A DNA stretch of 64,000 bases from Gemmatimonadota bacterium. Its GTDB lineage: Bacteria > Gemmatimonadota > Gemmatimonadetes > Longimicrobiales > Gaopeijiaceae. Below are positions 10,401-18,360 of the stretch, piece by piece. Position 1 is the stretch's first letter, and every line of letters begins with the position of its first letter. The position numbers and the translations under genes are program-made. The stretch is taken from positions 62,001 to 126,000 of the forward strand of contig JAUIEJ010000010.1 in assembly GCA_030428885.1 (NCBI GenBank), read 5' to 3'. Below the pieces are notes generated by a model. That model was not told the DNA's origin and made no database searches. It saw only the letters and a list, made by a program, of their open reading frames with translations.

Positions 10401-11393
10401 GGCCACTTCGGCGTCGCTCGTGCCCGACTCCCGGATCCCGGGCAGGGCGCCCTCCCGCCCCAGGGCCACCGCCAGGGAGAGGAAGGGGTCCCCCCCCTCG
10501 TCGGCGGGGCGCAGGACGGCTCGCCGCCACCGGGGCACCCCCTCCACCACCCCCGGTCGGGTGAGGAGGGGCAGTACGCCGGCCCGCACCAGCGACGACT
10601 TCCCGCCCCCGCTCATGCCCACCACCGCCACGAAGGGACGCCCCCGGGCATCCTGGGCCCGCAGGTGATCCAGCACCTCGCTCACCGCCCGGGTCCGGCC
10701 GAAGAAGACCTCGGCGTGGGCCTCGTCGAAGGGCTCCAGCCCCCGGAACGGCGAGCCGGCGGTCCAGCGAGCCACCGGGGCGGCGGCGGGTCCGGCCTCG
10801 TCGGACGACACCTTCGGGGCCCGGCGGTCGATGAGGCGGCGGAGGTGCCGCTCCAGGGTGGATTCGAACTCCTCCGGCGTCTCGAACTGGTGGTAGGCCG
10901 CACGGAGCGACCCGTCCTCGTGGTCGTGGAACCACTTGCCCACGAACCCGTCCAGGGCCTGCCGCTGCCGGAGCTTCTCCAGGAGGGCGTCGGGGTCGAG
11001 AAGGCTCACCAGCGGTTCGGCGGTCTTGCGATAGACCAGGAGGTCGGGGCGGCCGTGGGCCTTCCATCCCGCCAGAGCGTCCTCGAACTCGAACTCCGTC
11101 CCGGAGTCGTACCGGCTTCCGTCGGGGCGTCGGAACCGCGCCGGCAACCGCGTGCCGAGACGCGACCAGAGGATGCAGACCACGATGTCGGTTTCCGACG
11201 GCCGCACGATCTGGTCCTGGAACGAATCCGTGGCCAGGAGCGGCTCGTGCTCCCAGAACACGGGCTCCAGGCGCACTCGCCGCCCGAACTCGCCCTGGAG
11301 CCGGCGCAGCACCCCCTCGGTCAGGGCCCGCTCCTGGGCCACGTCGCCGGGAGACGACACGAAGATCGAGAGGGTGGGCCGGACTCCGCTCAC
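7434..11393 (-). CDS. DUF4062-STAND ATPase-TPR receptor-like protein
   Basis: A 1319-residue NLR-like protein. Residues 5-120 are a DUF4062 domain (I-F-V-S-S-P-G-D-V start), a TIR/SLOG-like fold. The STAND NTPase follows, with Walker A G-M-S-G-G-G-K-S-S near 259-267 and a Walker B hhhh-D-Q-L-E-E-L-F near 357-368, typical of nSTAND1. A membrane helix lies at about 676-698. The final 600 residues are degenerate tetratricopeptide repeats, the probable sensor. The start is GTG 11393, which overlaps the upstream stop as GTGA; the frame continues upstream only as a shadow of that gene. It is the third gene of the patatin-SLOG-STAND operon and would be its ATP-driven sensor. It could instead be an ordinary signalling ATPase. 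Confidence 0.85.
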   Translation of the reverse strand: MSGVRPTLSIFVSSPGDVAQERALTEGVLRRLQGEFGRRVRLEPVFWEHEPLLATDSFQDQIVRPSETDIVVCILWSRLGTRLPARFRRPDGSRYDSGTEFEFEDALAGWKAHGRPDLLVYRKTAEPLVSLLDPDALLEKLRQRQALDGFVGKWFHDHEDGSLRAAYHQFETPEEFESTLERHLRRLIDRRAPKVSSDEAGPAAAPVARWTAGSPFRGLEPFDEAHAEVFFGRTRAVSEVLDHLRAQDARGRPFVAVVGMSGGGKSSLVRAGVLPLLTRPGVVEGVPRWRRAVLRPADEGGDPFLSLAVALGREGALPGIRESGTSDAEVAKLARTSPAALVPLVRAALEGVEPDARLALVVDQLEELFTLRGLSELERRAFGQVVDALVRSGRVWVVATLRSDLYPRLAEVPELVELKEGEGQYDLLAPSASEITQMIRQPVGAAGLALEVDAASGRRLEDRLLDAAVGRPGTLPLLEFTLEELYRLRTDDGTLTLEAFDELGGVEGSLARRAEEVFAALPDEVRAAFPEVMRQLVTMVENAEGTTVASRPASLDRFGADDAGTRLVDALVRARLLVTDLSHDGGAVVRVAHEALLRHWPRLTEWLEGDQEVLKSRGRLRAAAFRWAEAQRDDDLLLTQGKPLEDARSVVAAGAALTELESTFVAESERRARRYSRFRTLAFAAVTLMALVAGVSGWAARRSAERAELQARSAIRTQQFVTGLLSLARPSIAQGRETTVRDLLEAGQYRLLSGELSDVPATAAWAMRDLAGSYVALGDLDQALLLARAADSLAEVDGTVTDSVRAEGWTLLGEIHQSLGALDSAALHLERAIPVWADIDPAMEANALTGLAAARREQGDLAAYDSLMDRAMALGFAANDTTGLDYAVSLSNEALRLMARGEGVEAEALLRRAETIWQEYPGYRLADYAVLLSHLARARALQGDLGQADSLFRAGLAIERRILPADHPSLVVSLNNLALNAQELGEREAAEAWLREAIDVGRRALGPDHPRTAAAMINLGEMLSYDPTTWDEADRLLVRALDGLGRTAPQNQDVSVALQNRGALFRFRGMADSALAAFRAAYRLDSLTHRHDEALYTAGRWADVAHEAQDSVQEEEAVARAFASAALVGDPRQEAYYLDDLQNLLFNADVYGPSERAARKALEIRRALDPGGSAELANSLADATWWDALGGMRDSVSGWRARVDEQLAEAQAMIDAVSMDDPGWLPAFKAVSDVWAILNEYQRVADREADVARRLRDRGRTADAVDAMMRRALALTEVGTPAQAAAAYREAAAWAEELLGAQHPLRAGALEEARALEGG

Positions 11394-12010
11394 GGCGCCC
11401 CCGACGCCTGGTGGGCGTCCAGAAGCGGGCCCAGCCCGTGGGCCAGGTCGCCCCGGAAGGGCCCGTGGACGTCCTGCATGTCGGCGAACCGCACCCGGTG
11501 GGGAGGGCGGGCATGGATCCACACCACCGGGTGCCCGGCTTCCAGGGCGTGCTCCACCACGTCTCCCGTTCCCCCGGCGCCTCGAGCCGGCCGCCCGTCC
11601 CACACCGCCACCAGGACCTGGAGGCGGGACACCAGAATGCGGCCCTGCACGGCGTAGGGCCCCTGGCGATCCGTGCGCCCGGGGGTGCCGGGGGCGATCT
11701 CCACCGAGGCAGACCGCGACAGAAGCCGGCGGAAATCGGCGCGGGAGCCCGCGTCGGCGAAGTCCTCCTCGTAGCGCTCGGGGGGGAAGGGCAACAATGC
11801 CCGGACCGACCATCCCGCCCGAAGGGCCCGCCGAGCCACCAGACGATCGGCTCCCTCGGCCAGGCCCGAGATCAGCTCCGCCGCCCCCCGCTGGGCCAGG
11901 ACCTCCAGGACCCCGTCGACCCGGCGACGAAGCAGCTCCCGGTCGGCGTCGGCCAGGGCGTCGTCTCGATGCCCCGTGACGCCCACGATGCGTCGAAGGG
12001 GTGGCGTCAC
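11390..12010 (-). CDS. SLOG/LOG-like nucleotide-binding domain protein
   Basis: A 206-residue soluble protein with a Rossmann-type pattern: G-V-T-G-H-R near the N terminus, S-G-L-A-E-G-A-D in the middle, then L-L-P-F-P followed by a D-F pair, and a strand ending V-A-V-W-D. This spacing matches the SLOG superfamily (DprA/LOG/TRPM-like), which binds nucleotides or NAD-derived ligands; the assignment is by motif memory and not a search. It starts at GTG 12010, overlapping the patatin stop as GTGA, and ends in the same overlap with the STAND gene. That placement suggests it makes, binds or destroys a nucleotide signal between sensor and phospholipase. Confidence 0.65.
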   Translation of the reverse strand: MTPPLRRIVGVTGHRDDALADADRELLRRRVDGVLEVLAQRGAAELISGLAEGADRLVARRALRAGWSVRALLPFPPERYEEDFADAGSRADFRRLLSRSASVEIAPGTPGRTDRQGPYAVQGRILVSRLQVLVAVWDGRPARGAGGTGDVVEHALEAGHPVVWIHARPPHRVRFADMQDVHGPFRGDLAHGLGPLLDAHQASGAP

Positions 12011-13167
12011 GACGCCTCACCCGTAGGGTCGAAGACCCGGGGCCAGTGGCTCTCGTGGAGCTGGGCTTCCGCCGCCGCCACGCCGATGCGCTCGAGGCGA
12101 TCCACCTGATCCGCCCCGTCCAGGGCCCGGAGCCGGTCCAACTCGGCGGGCTCGGCGCTCTCGCCCAGAGCCTCCAGCGCCTCGTGGGTGAGGCGCACGT
12201 CGTAGCGCAGGTAGGTCAGGAGCGGCTCGGGGGTGAGGCGGTCGGTCTGGAGGTCGCCGATCTGGAGGTCGATGGCCCGGGCCGTGGGGCTGTGGGACAT
12301 CCACTGGAGGAGCGTTTCCCCGAGTTCGGAGGCCTCCTGGAGGAGCTGGACCATGAGCTGGCCGAGCCACTGGACCTGGCGGTATCCCCGGATCGATTCG
12401 CTGGACGGAGCGGCGTTGTAGGCTCCGGTCCCCACCGAACAGAGCAGGATCCGGTCGGCCCCGGGGGTCCACCGCAACCCGAACCCATCGAGGCACGCCA
12501 CCATGAACATCTGGAGCGCCGGATTGGAGTGCATGGAGACGGATCCGTCCACGAACACCGCCGATTCCCCGGCGCCCACGTCGGCCATGCGTTGGGGATC
12601 GAAATAGGTGGGCGCGGCGCTGGAGGCCCGGAGCACTTCCCAGATCCGCAGATGTCGGTTCATCTCGTAGAATCGATGGCCGGGCACGTTGGTGAGCTGC
12701 CAGACCGACGCCGTATCCGCCCGCTTGGCCACCACCACCAACCCGGAGCGGAAGCCCTCGTCGTCGAGGCGCATCTCGCCGATCTCGGTGCGGATCGCGT
12801 GTTCGAGAGGTCGCTCGTCGAACTTCGAACCCACCAGACGAGCCAGGGGTCCCAGGAGCGAACGACGGGGTCGAAACACATCGCTGGCCAGGGTCCGATA
12901 CAGCCCCACCACCTTCTCCACCGGCCACCCCAGGGCGAGGGACGCGGCGATGAGGGCTCCGGTGCTCGTGCCGCCCATGAGATCGAAGTAGTCGGACAGC
13001 ACCAGGTCCGGCCGGCCGGTCCGCTCGCGCAGGACGGTCTCGAGCCGCTGGAGGTACCCCAGGGTGATGAGCCCCCGGATGCCGCCCCCGTCGAGGGACA
13101 GGATCCGTTTGGGACCCGGGGCGGAAAGGCGGCGGACGAGGTGGGCAGGAGGAGGCGGGGCAGTCAT
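12007..13167 (-). CDS. Patatin-like phospholipase
   Basis: A 386-residue patatin-family acyl hydrolase. The oxyanion motif D-G-G-G-I-R-G is at 26-32 and the nucleophile elbow G-T-S-T-G at 66-70, with Ser68. The partner Asp is in D-G-S near 207, where Gly or Ala usually follows instead of Ser. The family cleaves membrane phospholipids using a Ser-Asp dyad, and related enzymes (CapV) are effectors of CBASS immunity. I chose ATG 13167 because it precedes the conserved core by about 20 residues; a GTG at 13299 would add 44 low-complexity residues. It is the first gene of a GTGA-coupled operon with a SLOG-like protein and a STAND ATPase. Confidence 0.85.
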   Translation of the reverse strand: MTAPPPPAHLVRRLSAPGPKRILSLDGGGIRGLITLGYLQRLETVLRERTGRPDLVLSDYFDLMGGTSTGALIAASLALGWPVEKVVGLYRTLASDVFRPRRSLLGPLARLVGSKFDERPLEHAIRTEIGEMRLDDEGFRSGLVVVAKRADTASVWQLTNVPGHRFYEMNRHLRIWEVLRASSAAPTYFDPQRMADVGAGESAVFVDGSVSMHSNPALQMFMVACLDGFGLRWTPGADRILLCSVGTGAYNAAPSSESIRGYRQVQWLGQLMVQLLQEASELGETLLQWMSHSPTARAIDLQIGDLQTDRLTPEPLLTYLRYDVRLTHEALEALGESAEPAELDRLRALDGADQVDRLERIGVAAAEAQLHESHWPRVFDPTGEAS

Positions 13168-13310
13168 GGAACCGGGAGTGGGGGGTGGAGACGTCCTCAC
13201 GTGTTCACGCGCGATTCGAGGCCGTGGGGGATCGCCGGCCGTGATCCCTTCCGTCCCGACGCTGCGCGGGAGGGAGTGAAGACGGTCGTTCCCCGCCACC
13301 GGAGGACATC

Positions 13311-13760
13311 ATGCGCTCCCTCGTCCCCACCGCCCTGCTCACTCTGGCGCTGGCCGCGGTCCCCGCGGCGCCCGCCCACTCCCAGCTTCCCCGCGGGGTC
13401 GCCGCGTCGGAGACCGCCGGCGGAACGGCGTGGCAGGCGGGCCAGTTCTGCTGGGCCTGGTACGAGCCCCACTCGGCGTGGTACGCCGCCCACGTGACGG
13501 CAGTGACCCCCGACAGCATCCGGGTGGAGCACTTCGACGGGTACGACGACACCGTGGTGCCGGCCTGGGTGAGGGACGACTTCGTGGCGGTGGGCGACAC
13601 CGTGGGGGCCTACTACGTACCGGACTCCCAGTGGTACTCGGCCGTGGTCCTGGAACGGCGGGGTATGGAGATCGTGGTGGAGTACTCCGACGGCGAACAG
13701 GAGACCACGTGGCTCAAGCAGATCCGGATCTTCGAGGCCGCGCCCGACGCGGGAGGTTGA
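13311..13760 (+). CDS. Exported protein with two Tudor-like repeats
   Basis: A 149-residue protein with a clear signal peptide (1-25, ending in His-Ser-Gln). It is followed by two consecutive beta-barrel-like repeats at about 42-92 and 93-140. Each has an aromatic W/Y-Y or A-W-Y pair, a D/H-S-x-W-Y-x-A element, a hydrophobic strand and D-G-x-x-x-T-x-W closing residues. This is the pattern of Tudor/Agenet-like domains, most familiar from eukaryotic proteins that bind methylated residues. GGAGG precedes the ATG closely. It diverges from the patatin operon. What it binds in the periplasm is unknown. Confidence 0.65.
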   Translation: MRSLVPTALLTLALAAVPAAPAHSQLPRGVAASETAGGTAWQAGQFCWAWYEPHSAWYAAHVTAVTPDSIRVEHFDGYDDTVVPAWVRDDFVAVGDTVGAYYVPDSQWYSAVVLERRGMEIVVEYSDGEQETTWLKQIRIFEAAPDAGG

Positions 13761-13819
13761 GGGTCCGAAGCCGCCGGGTAGCCTTGCGCGGCGTGGGACC
13801 CGGCGACAAGTAGAACGGC

Positions 13820-14425
13820 ATGGAGTCCGAGTCCTCGCCCGTCACCCGTCTCCTCCACGACGCCAGTCACGGCAACCGGGAGGCCTTCGACCGCCTGCTG
13901 CCGATGGTGTACGACGAACTCCGCCGGGTGGCGGCGAACCAGATGTCCCGCGAACGGGCGGGACACACCCTGAGCGCCACGGCCCTCGTCCACGAGGCCT
14001 ACGTGAAGCTCGTGGGGCAGGACCGGGTGGAATGGGCCGGGCGGTCGCACTTCTTCGCCGTGGCCTCCCAGGCCATGCGGCGGGTGCTGGTGACCTACGC
14101 CGAGTCCCGGCGCGCGAAGAAGCGGGGGGGCGGCGCCGTCCACGTGCCCCTGGACGCCGTTCCCACCCTCACCGCGGCCCAGGCCGACGACGTCCTGGAT
14201 CTCCACGAGGCCATGAACCGTCTGGCGGCGTTCAACCCCCGGGGCGCCCGGGTGGTGGAGTGCCGGTTTTTCGGGGGCATGGCCCATCCGGAGATCGCCG
14301 AGGTGCTGGGGGTCTCCGAACCCACGGTGCGGCGGGCGTGGTCGGCCGCCCGGGCCTGGCTCCGCCGGGAGTTGGGCGACGGACGGGATCCGGCGGTGAC
14401 CCTGGGCCTCCGGGACGCGGGCTGA
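13820..14425 (+). CDS. ECF-type RNA polymerase sigma factor (first of three)
   Basis: A 201-residue sigma factor of the sig-70_X6 type. Region 2 lies at about 8-95 and region 4 at about 125-190 (G-A-R-V-V-E-C-R-F-F-G-G, then E-I-A-E-V-L-G-V-S helix-turn-helix). The acidic D-A-E-D patch that usually precedes L-V-Q-E in region 2.2 is replaced by S-A-T-A (residues 52-55), next to T50. Such a patch deficiency is known in sigma factors activated by kinase phosphorylation (EcfP with PknT in Vibrio). No anti-sigma gene is nearby; a TPR kinase follows after four bases, so phospho-control is the likely mode. Confidence 0.88.
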   Translation: MESESSPVTRLLHDASHGNREAFDRLLPMVYDELRRVAANQMSRERAGHTLSATALVHEAYVKLVGQDRVEWAGRSHFFAVASQAMRRVLVTYAESRRAKKRGGGAVHVPLDAVPTLTAAQADDVLDLHEAMNRLAAFNPRGARVVECRFFGGMAHPEIAEVLGVSEPTVRRAWSAARAWLRRELGDGRDPAVTLGLRDAG

Positions 14426-14429
14426 CCCG

Positions 14430-17171
14430 GTGGACGCCCTGCGCTGGCAGCGGATCGAGGCCCTCTTCGCCCAGGCCATGGAGCGCCCCCCCACCGTTCG
14501 CACCGCTTTCGTACGGGACGTGTGCGCCGACGACTTCGATCTCGCCCGGGAGGTGTTGAGCCTCGTGGGGTCGGCGGCCACCGACGCCGACTTCCTGGAA
14601 ACGCCCCTGGTGGACCTGGCCTCGACCCGCCCCCCGGCCGACGCCCCCGACACGGCCCGCTGGATCGGACGCTACCGGTTGGTGCGTCGCCTGGGTCGGG
14701 GCGGCATGGGAGACGTCTACCTGGCCGTCCACCAGGGCGAGGGGTTCGAACGCACGGTGGCGGTGAAGCTGATCCGGGCGGGGCTGGACTCCCCGGAGGC
14801 CGTGGCTCGGTTCGCCCGGGAGCGTCGCATGCTGGCGCGGCTGCGCCACCCGAACATCGCGGGACTGCTGGACGGCGGCACCACCGACGACGGAGTCCCC
14901 TACGTCGTCATGGAGTTCGTGGACGGCGTTCCCATCGACCGCCACTGCGATCAGCGGCGTCTCGACGTGGCCCACCGGGTGCGCCTCATTCTCGACGTCT
15001 GCGACGCGGTGCGCCACGCCCACGCCAACCTGGTGCTGCACCGGGACCTCAAGCCCTCCAACATCCTGGTGGACGACGCGGGGGTCCCGAAGCTCCTGGA
15101 CTTCGGGATCGGCAAGCTGCTGGACGAAGACGACGGTGCGGCCCGGACGCGCACCGGAGTGCGGCTCCTCACACCCGAGTACGCGGCCCCGGAGCAGATC
15201 CGGGGGGAACCGGCCAGCACCGCCTCCGACGTCTTCGCCCTGGGGGTGGTGCTCTACGAACTCCTGGCCGGCGTCCACCCCTGGCCCGACCTCTCCGAGC
15301 CCGAGCGCCTGGCGGCCATCGAGTACGGCCCTCCCACCCGCCCCAGCGAGGCCGCCACCGCGTCCACGGCTTCCGGGACCGTTCCCGATCCCGCCCGCCT
15401 CCGCCGTCGGCTGGCGGGCGACCTGGACACGATCCTCCTCAAGGCCCTCCGGTCCGACCCCGACCGGCGGTATCCCACGGTGGATGCGCTGGCCGACGAT
15501 CTCCGCCGTCACCTCGACGGCCGCCCGGTGTCGGCCCGGCCCGACACCCTGGGCTATCGCACGAGCCGCTTCGTGCGGCGCAACCGGACGGCCGTGACCG
15601 CGGGGTCGCTGGTGCTCCTCACGGTGGTGGGGGCTTCGACGGTCCTGGCGGTCCAGCGGAGTCGGGCGGCCCACCGGGTCGAGGCGGAGCGGGACAAGCT
15701 CCTGGAAACCCGGGACTTCCTGCTGGAGATGTTCGGCGCCGTGGGACCCGAGGAGAGCGGCGGCGGCGACGTCAGCGCCCGGGCGCTCCTGGACGCCCAG
15801 GCGGCCCGGGCCGACGACTACGCCGACCGGCCCGAACTCCAGGCCGAGGTGCAGTACGTCCTGGCCGACGGATACCAGCGCCTGGGCCTGGTGGACGAGG
15901 CCCGCCCCCTGGCCGCCGCCGCCCTGGCCACCCGGGAGTCGATCCTGGGTGCCGGGCATCCCGACGTGGCTCGGGCCCGGGGCCTCCTGGGGTGGATCGA
16001 GCGGGAGGGAGGCGACCCGGCGACGGCCGAGACCACCCTTCGGGAGGCGGTGGCCCGGGCCCGGGACGCCGACGACCCGGGGCGGGCCGGCCTCTCCAAG
16101 GCCCTCAACGACCTGGGCGTGGTGCTGGGCGATCTGGGCCGTCACGACGAGGCCCTCGCGGTTCTGGGCGAAGCGATGGCGCTTCGGGACGCCGCCGTGG
16201 CCGGGGGTCGGGGCGACGGTCGGGCCGTGGGCATCACCGCCAACAACCTGGCCAACGTCTACTGGCAGCTCGGCCGGGGGGACGAGGCGGTGGGCATGAT
16301 GGAACGCTCCGTCGAGGCGCTGGAGGGGGCCCTGGGACCGGAGCACGGCCGGGTGTGGCTGGCCCGGGCCAACCTCCTGGCCTTCCGCACCGAGGGCACG
16401 CCCGGCGAGGAGAAGATCGCGGCGTGGCGGGAGCACCGGGCCGGCGCGGAACGCCTCTTCGGACCGGTTCATCGGGAGACCGCCCGGGCCAACCAGTACC
16501 TGGCGGGCTACCTCCTCCAGAACCTCCCGGGGCCCGACGGGGCCGCCGCCCGGGTTCGGGAGGCCAGGGCCCTCTACGATCGGGCACTGGAGGTGGCCGA
16601 CCTCACCTTCGGCCCGGTCCACCCGCGCACCGCCGACATCCTCGTGGGCCGCTCCCACACCGCTCTCCTCCTGGGCGACTACGGCGCGTCCATCGCCGAC
16701 CGGGAACGGGCGGTGGAGATCTTCCGAGCGGTCCAGGGCGAGGACTCGCCCGACGCGGGCCACGCTCTCCGGGCCATCTCCCAGGCGTACTTCCGCGCCG
16801 GCGACGAGGCGGCGGGCGACCGGGTGGCCCTGGAGGCGCTCCGCCAACTCCGGGCGGCCTTCGGACCGCGACACCGCTTCACCCTCACCCAGCAGGCCGG
16901 CGTGGCCCGCCGTCTCGTGGCCACGGGGTCGGCCGACGAGGCCGTGCCCCTCCTCCGGGAAGCGGTGGACGGCTTCGAGGCCCTGGAGCCCCCCAACCCT
17001 CCGGTCCTGGCCCAGACCCGGGCGTCGCTGGCGTGGGCCCTGGCCCGGATCGGAGAGAGGGACGAGGCCGCCTCCCTGCTCGACGTGATCCGCCCCGACC
17101 TCGACAGCCTCCCCGCCGCCGTGCGCCAGCAGTTCGAGCAGGCGGAAGCGGCCGTGGGACGAGGGGGCTGA
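14430..17171 (+). CDS. Ser/Thr protein kinase with membrane helix and TPR tail (first of three)
   Basis: A 913-residue kinase. A 75-residue N-terminal helical region starts M-D-A-L-R-W-Q-R and is shared with the other two kinases here. The kinase domain (about 79-360) has G-R-G-G-M-G, K113, H-R-D at 204-206 and D-F-G from D224. One membrane helix follows at about 387-409, then about 500 residues of tetratricopeptide repeats outside the cytoplasm. The TPR part probably senses or binds an envelope partner. The start is GTG, four bases after the sigma-factor stop, so the pair is an operon. The most likely substrate is that sigma factor. It converges on the PKS/NRPS cluster. Confidence 0.9.
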   Translation: MDALRWQRIEALFAQAMERPPTVRTAFVRDVCADDFDLAREVLSLVGSAATDADFLETPLVDLASTRPPADAPDTARWIGRYRLVRRLGRGGMGDVYLAVHQGEGFERTVAVKLIRAGLDSPEAVARFARERRMLARLRHPNIAGLLDGGTTDDGVPYVVMEFVDGVPIDRHCDQRRLDVAHRVRLILDVCDAVRHAHANLVLHRDLKPSNILVDDAGVPKLLDFGIGKLLDEDDGAARTRTGVRLLTPEYAAPEQIRGEPASTASDVFALGVVLYELLAGVHPWPDLSEPERLAAIEYGPPTRPSEAATASTASGTVPDPARLRRRLAGDLDTILLKALRSDPDRRYPTVDALADDLRRHLDGRPVSARPDTLGYRTSRFVRRNRTAVTAGSLVLLTVVGASTVLAVQRSRAAHRVEAERDKLLETRDFLLEMFGAVGPEESGGGDVSARALLDAQAARADDYADRPELQAEVQYVLADGYQRLGLVDEARPLAAAALATRESILGAGHPDVARARGLLGWIEREGGDPATAETTLREAVARARDADDPGRAGLSKALNDLGVVLGDLGRHDEALAVLGEAMALRDAAVAGGRGDGRAVGITANNLANVYWQLGRGDEAVGMMERSVEALEGALGPEHGRVWLARANLLAFRTEGTPGEEKIAAWREHRAGAERLFGPVHRETARANQYLAGYLLQNLPGPDGAAARVREARALYDRALEVADLTFGPVHPRTADILVGRSHTALLLGDYGASIADRERAVEIFRAVQGEDSPDAGHALRAISQAYFRAGDEAAGDRVALEALRQLRAAFGPRHRFTLTQQAGVARRLVATGSADEAVPLLREAVDGFEALEPPNPPVLAQTRASLAWALARIGERDEAASLLDVIRPDLDSLPAAVRQQFEQAEAAVGRGG

Positions 17172-17200
17172 GGGAGCGTCCCGGGCGTCAGCCCGCTCCC
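17172..17200. terminator. Hairpin between convergent genes
   Basis: A seven-base inverted repeat (GGGAGCG at 17172-17178 and CGCTCCC at 17194-17200) encloses a second small stem, GGGC-GTCA-GCCC. It lies at the meeting point of the kinase gene and the glycosyltransferase gene and overlaps the stop of the latter. There is no T-run, so it would be a GC-type or Rho-assisted terminator at best. Seen in sequence; function inferred. Confidence 0.35.
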
Positions 17201-18360
17201 CGGCCCACCACGGTCTCCGCCAGCTCCAGGAGACCTCGGGCCTGACGCGACCAGGTGAACGACGTCTCGGCCCGCGCGCGCCCGGCGACCCCGAGTCGGC
17301 GCGCCCGCTCCGGATCGTCGAGGAGACCCAGGATGGCCGCGGCCCCCGCCTCGGGATCGGCCGGAGGAACCAGAAGACCGGTCTCGCCGTCGACCACGGC
17401 CTCGGCCACGCCGCCGCTGTCGGCTCCCACCACGGCGCGGCCCGAGGCCCCGGCCTCCAGGTAGACGATCCCGAAACCCTCGACGTCGACGCCGTCGTCT
17501 TCCTCCCGGGCCAGCATGACGAACAGCGTGCACTCCCGGTACAGCGCCGGGAGGGCCTCCTCCGACACCGGCCCTCCCAGGTCGACGGCATGGGCCACGC
17601 CCACTTCCTCGGCGAGGCGGAGGTACGGCTCCCGATTCCCTTTCCCCCGCACCCGGTAGATCACGTCGGGACGTCGTCGGAGGATGCCGGGCATGGCCCG
17701 GATCACGGTGTCGATGCCCTTGCGGGCGGCATAGCGGGCCACGGTCAGGAGCACGGGCGGCCCGTCGCCGGGAGGAGCCTCCCCGGGGCGGAACCGCTCC
17801 ACGTCCACTCCAGGCCGCACGACGCCCCACGGGCGCCCGTCGAGCCAATGGGGAAAGTGCTCCTCCATCAGTCCGGCGGTGAACGACGTATTGAAGACGA
17901 ATCCGCCGGCCCCTCGGGCAATGCGTTCGAAGAGACGCCGACGCCACCGGCTGGACGCCCCGCGCACCTCGAGCCGCATGAGGTCGAGGCCGTGGAACAC
18001 GACGACGTAGGGGACTCCGTGCCGGCCCCCCACCCGTCGGGCGAGTTCCCCGAACGGCCGGAAATTGCCCGCCACCAGAAGGTCGGGGCGGCTCTTCCGA
18101 ACGACGGCGTCGATCTCCCGCGTGGCGACCCGCCAATCCAGCCACGTCCGCAGGCCCCGGGGGGGACGGGAGAGGCGATGGACCGGAAACGGAAAGTCCC
18201 CGGGTCCGCCCCCGCCATGGGCCTCGGCTCGAGCCGACACAACGGCCCCCGTGCCCCGGGGGAGCGCCCGGAAGAGCTCGTCGTAGTACCGGGCCATCCC
18301 GCCGAACTTCGGGGGGAAGTCCTGGGTGAGGAGCAGGAGGCGCGGGGCCGCCGTCGTCAT
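17188..18360 (-). CDS. Glycosyltransferase family 4
   Basis: A 390-residue GT-B glycosyltransferase. The N-terminal half begins with a strand then D-F-P-P-K-F-G-G-M-A-R-Y-Y. The C-terminal half has V-A-R-Y-A-A-R-K-G and the donor-site E-x7-E motif E-G-F-G-I-V-Y-L-E. It would move a sugar from a nucleotide-sugar to an acceptor. It is the last gene of the PKS/NRPS run and its ATG at 18360 overlaps the hydrolase stop as ATGA, so glycosylation of the product is the simple reading. An envelope-polysaccharide role cannot be excluded. Confidence 0.85.
   Translation of the reverse strand: MTTAAPRLLLLTQDFPPKFGGMARYYDELFRALPRGTGAVVSARAEAHGGGGPGDFPFPVHRLSRPPRGLRTWLDWRVATREIDAVVRKSRPDLLVAGNFRPFGELARRVGGRHGVPYVVVFHGLDLMRLEVRGASSRWRRRLFERIARGAGGFVFNTSFTAGLMEEHFPHWLDGRPWGVVRPGVDVERFRPGEAPPGDGPPVLLTVARYAARKGIDTVIRAMPGILRRRPDVIYRVRGKGNREPYLRLAEEVGVAHAVDLGGPVSEEALPALYRECTLFVMLAREEDDGVDVEGFGIVYLEAGASGRAVVGADSGGVAEAVVDGETGLLVPPADPEAGAAAILGLLDDPERARRLGVAGRARAETSFTWSRQARGLLELAETVVGRGAG

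Noticed and set aside
11394-12020. A longer STAND protein starting near 12020
   Set aside because: That stretch translates into Gly/Pro/Arg-rich text and is the antiphase of the 206-residue SLOG-like gene; the GTG at 11393 gives a direct DUF4062 start and a GTGA overlap.
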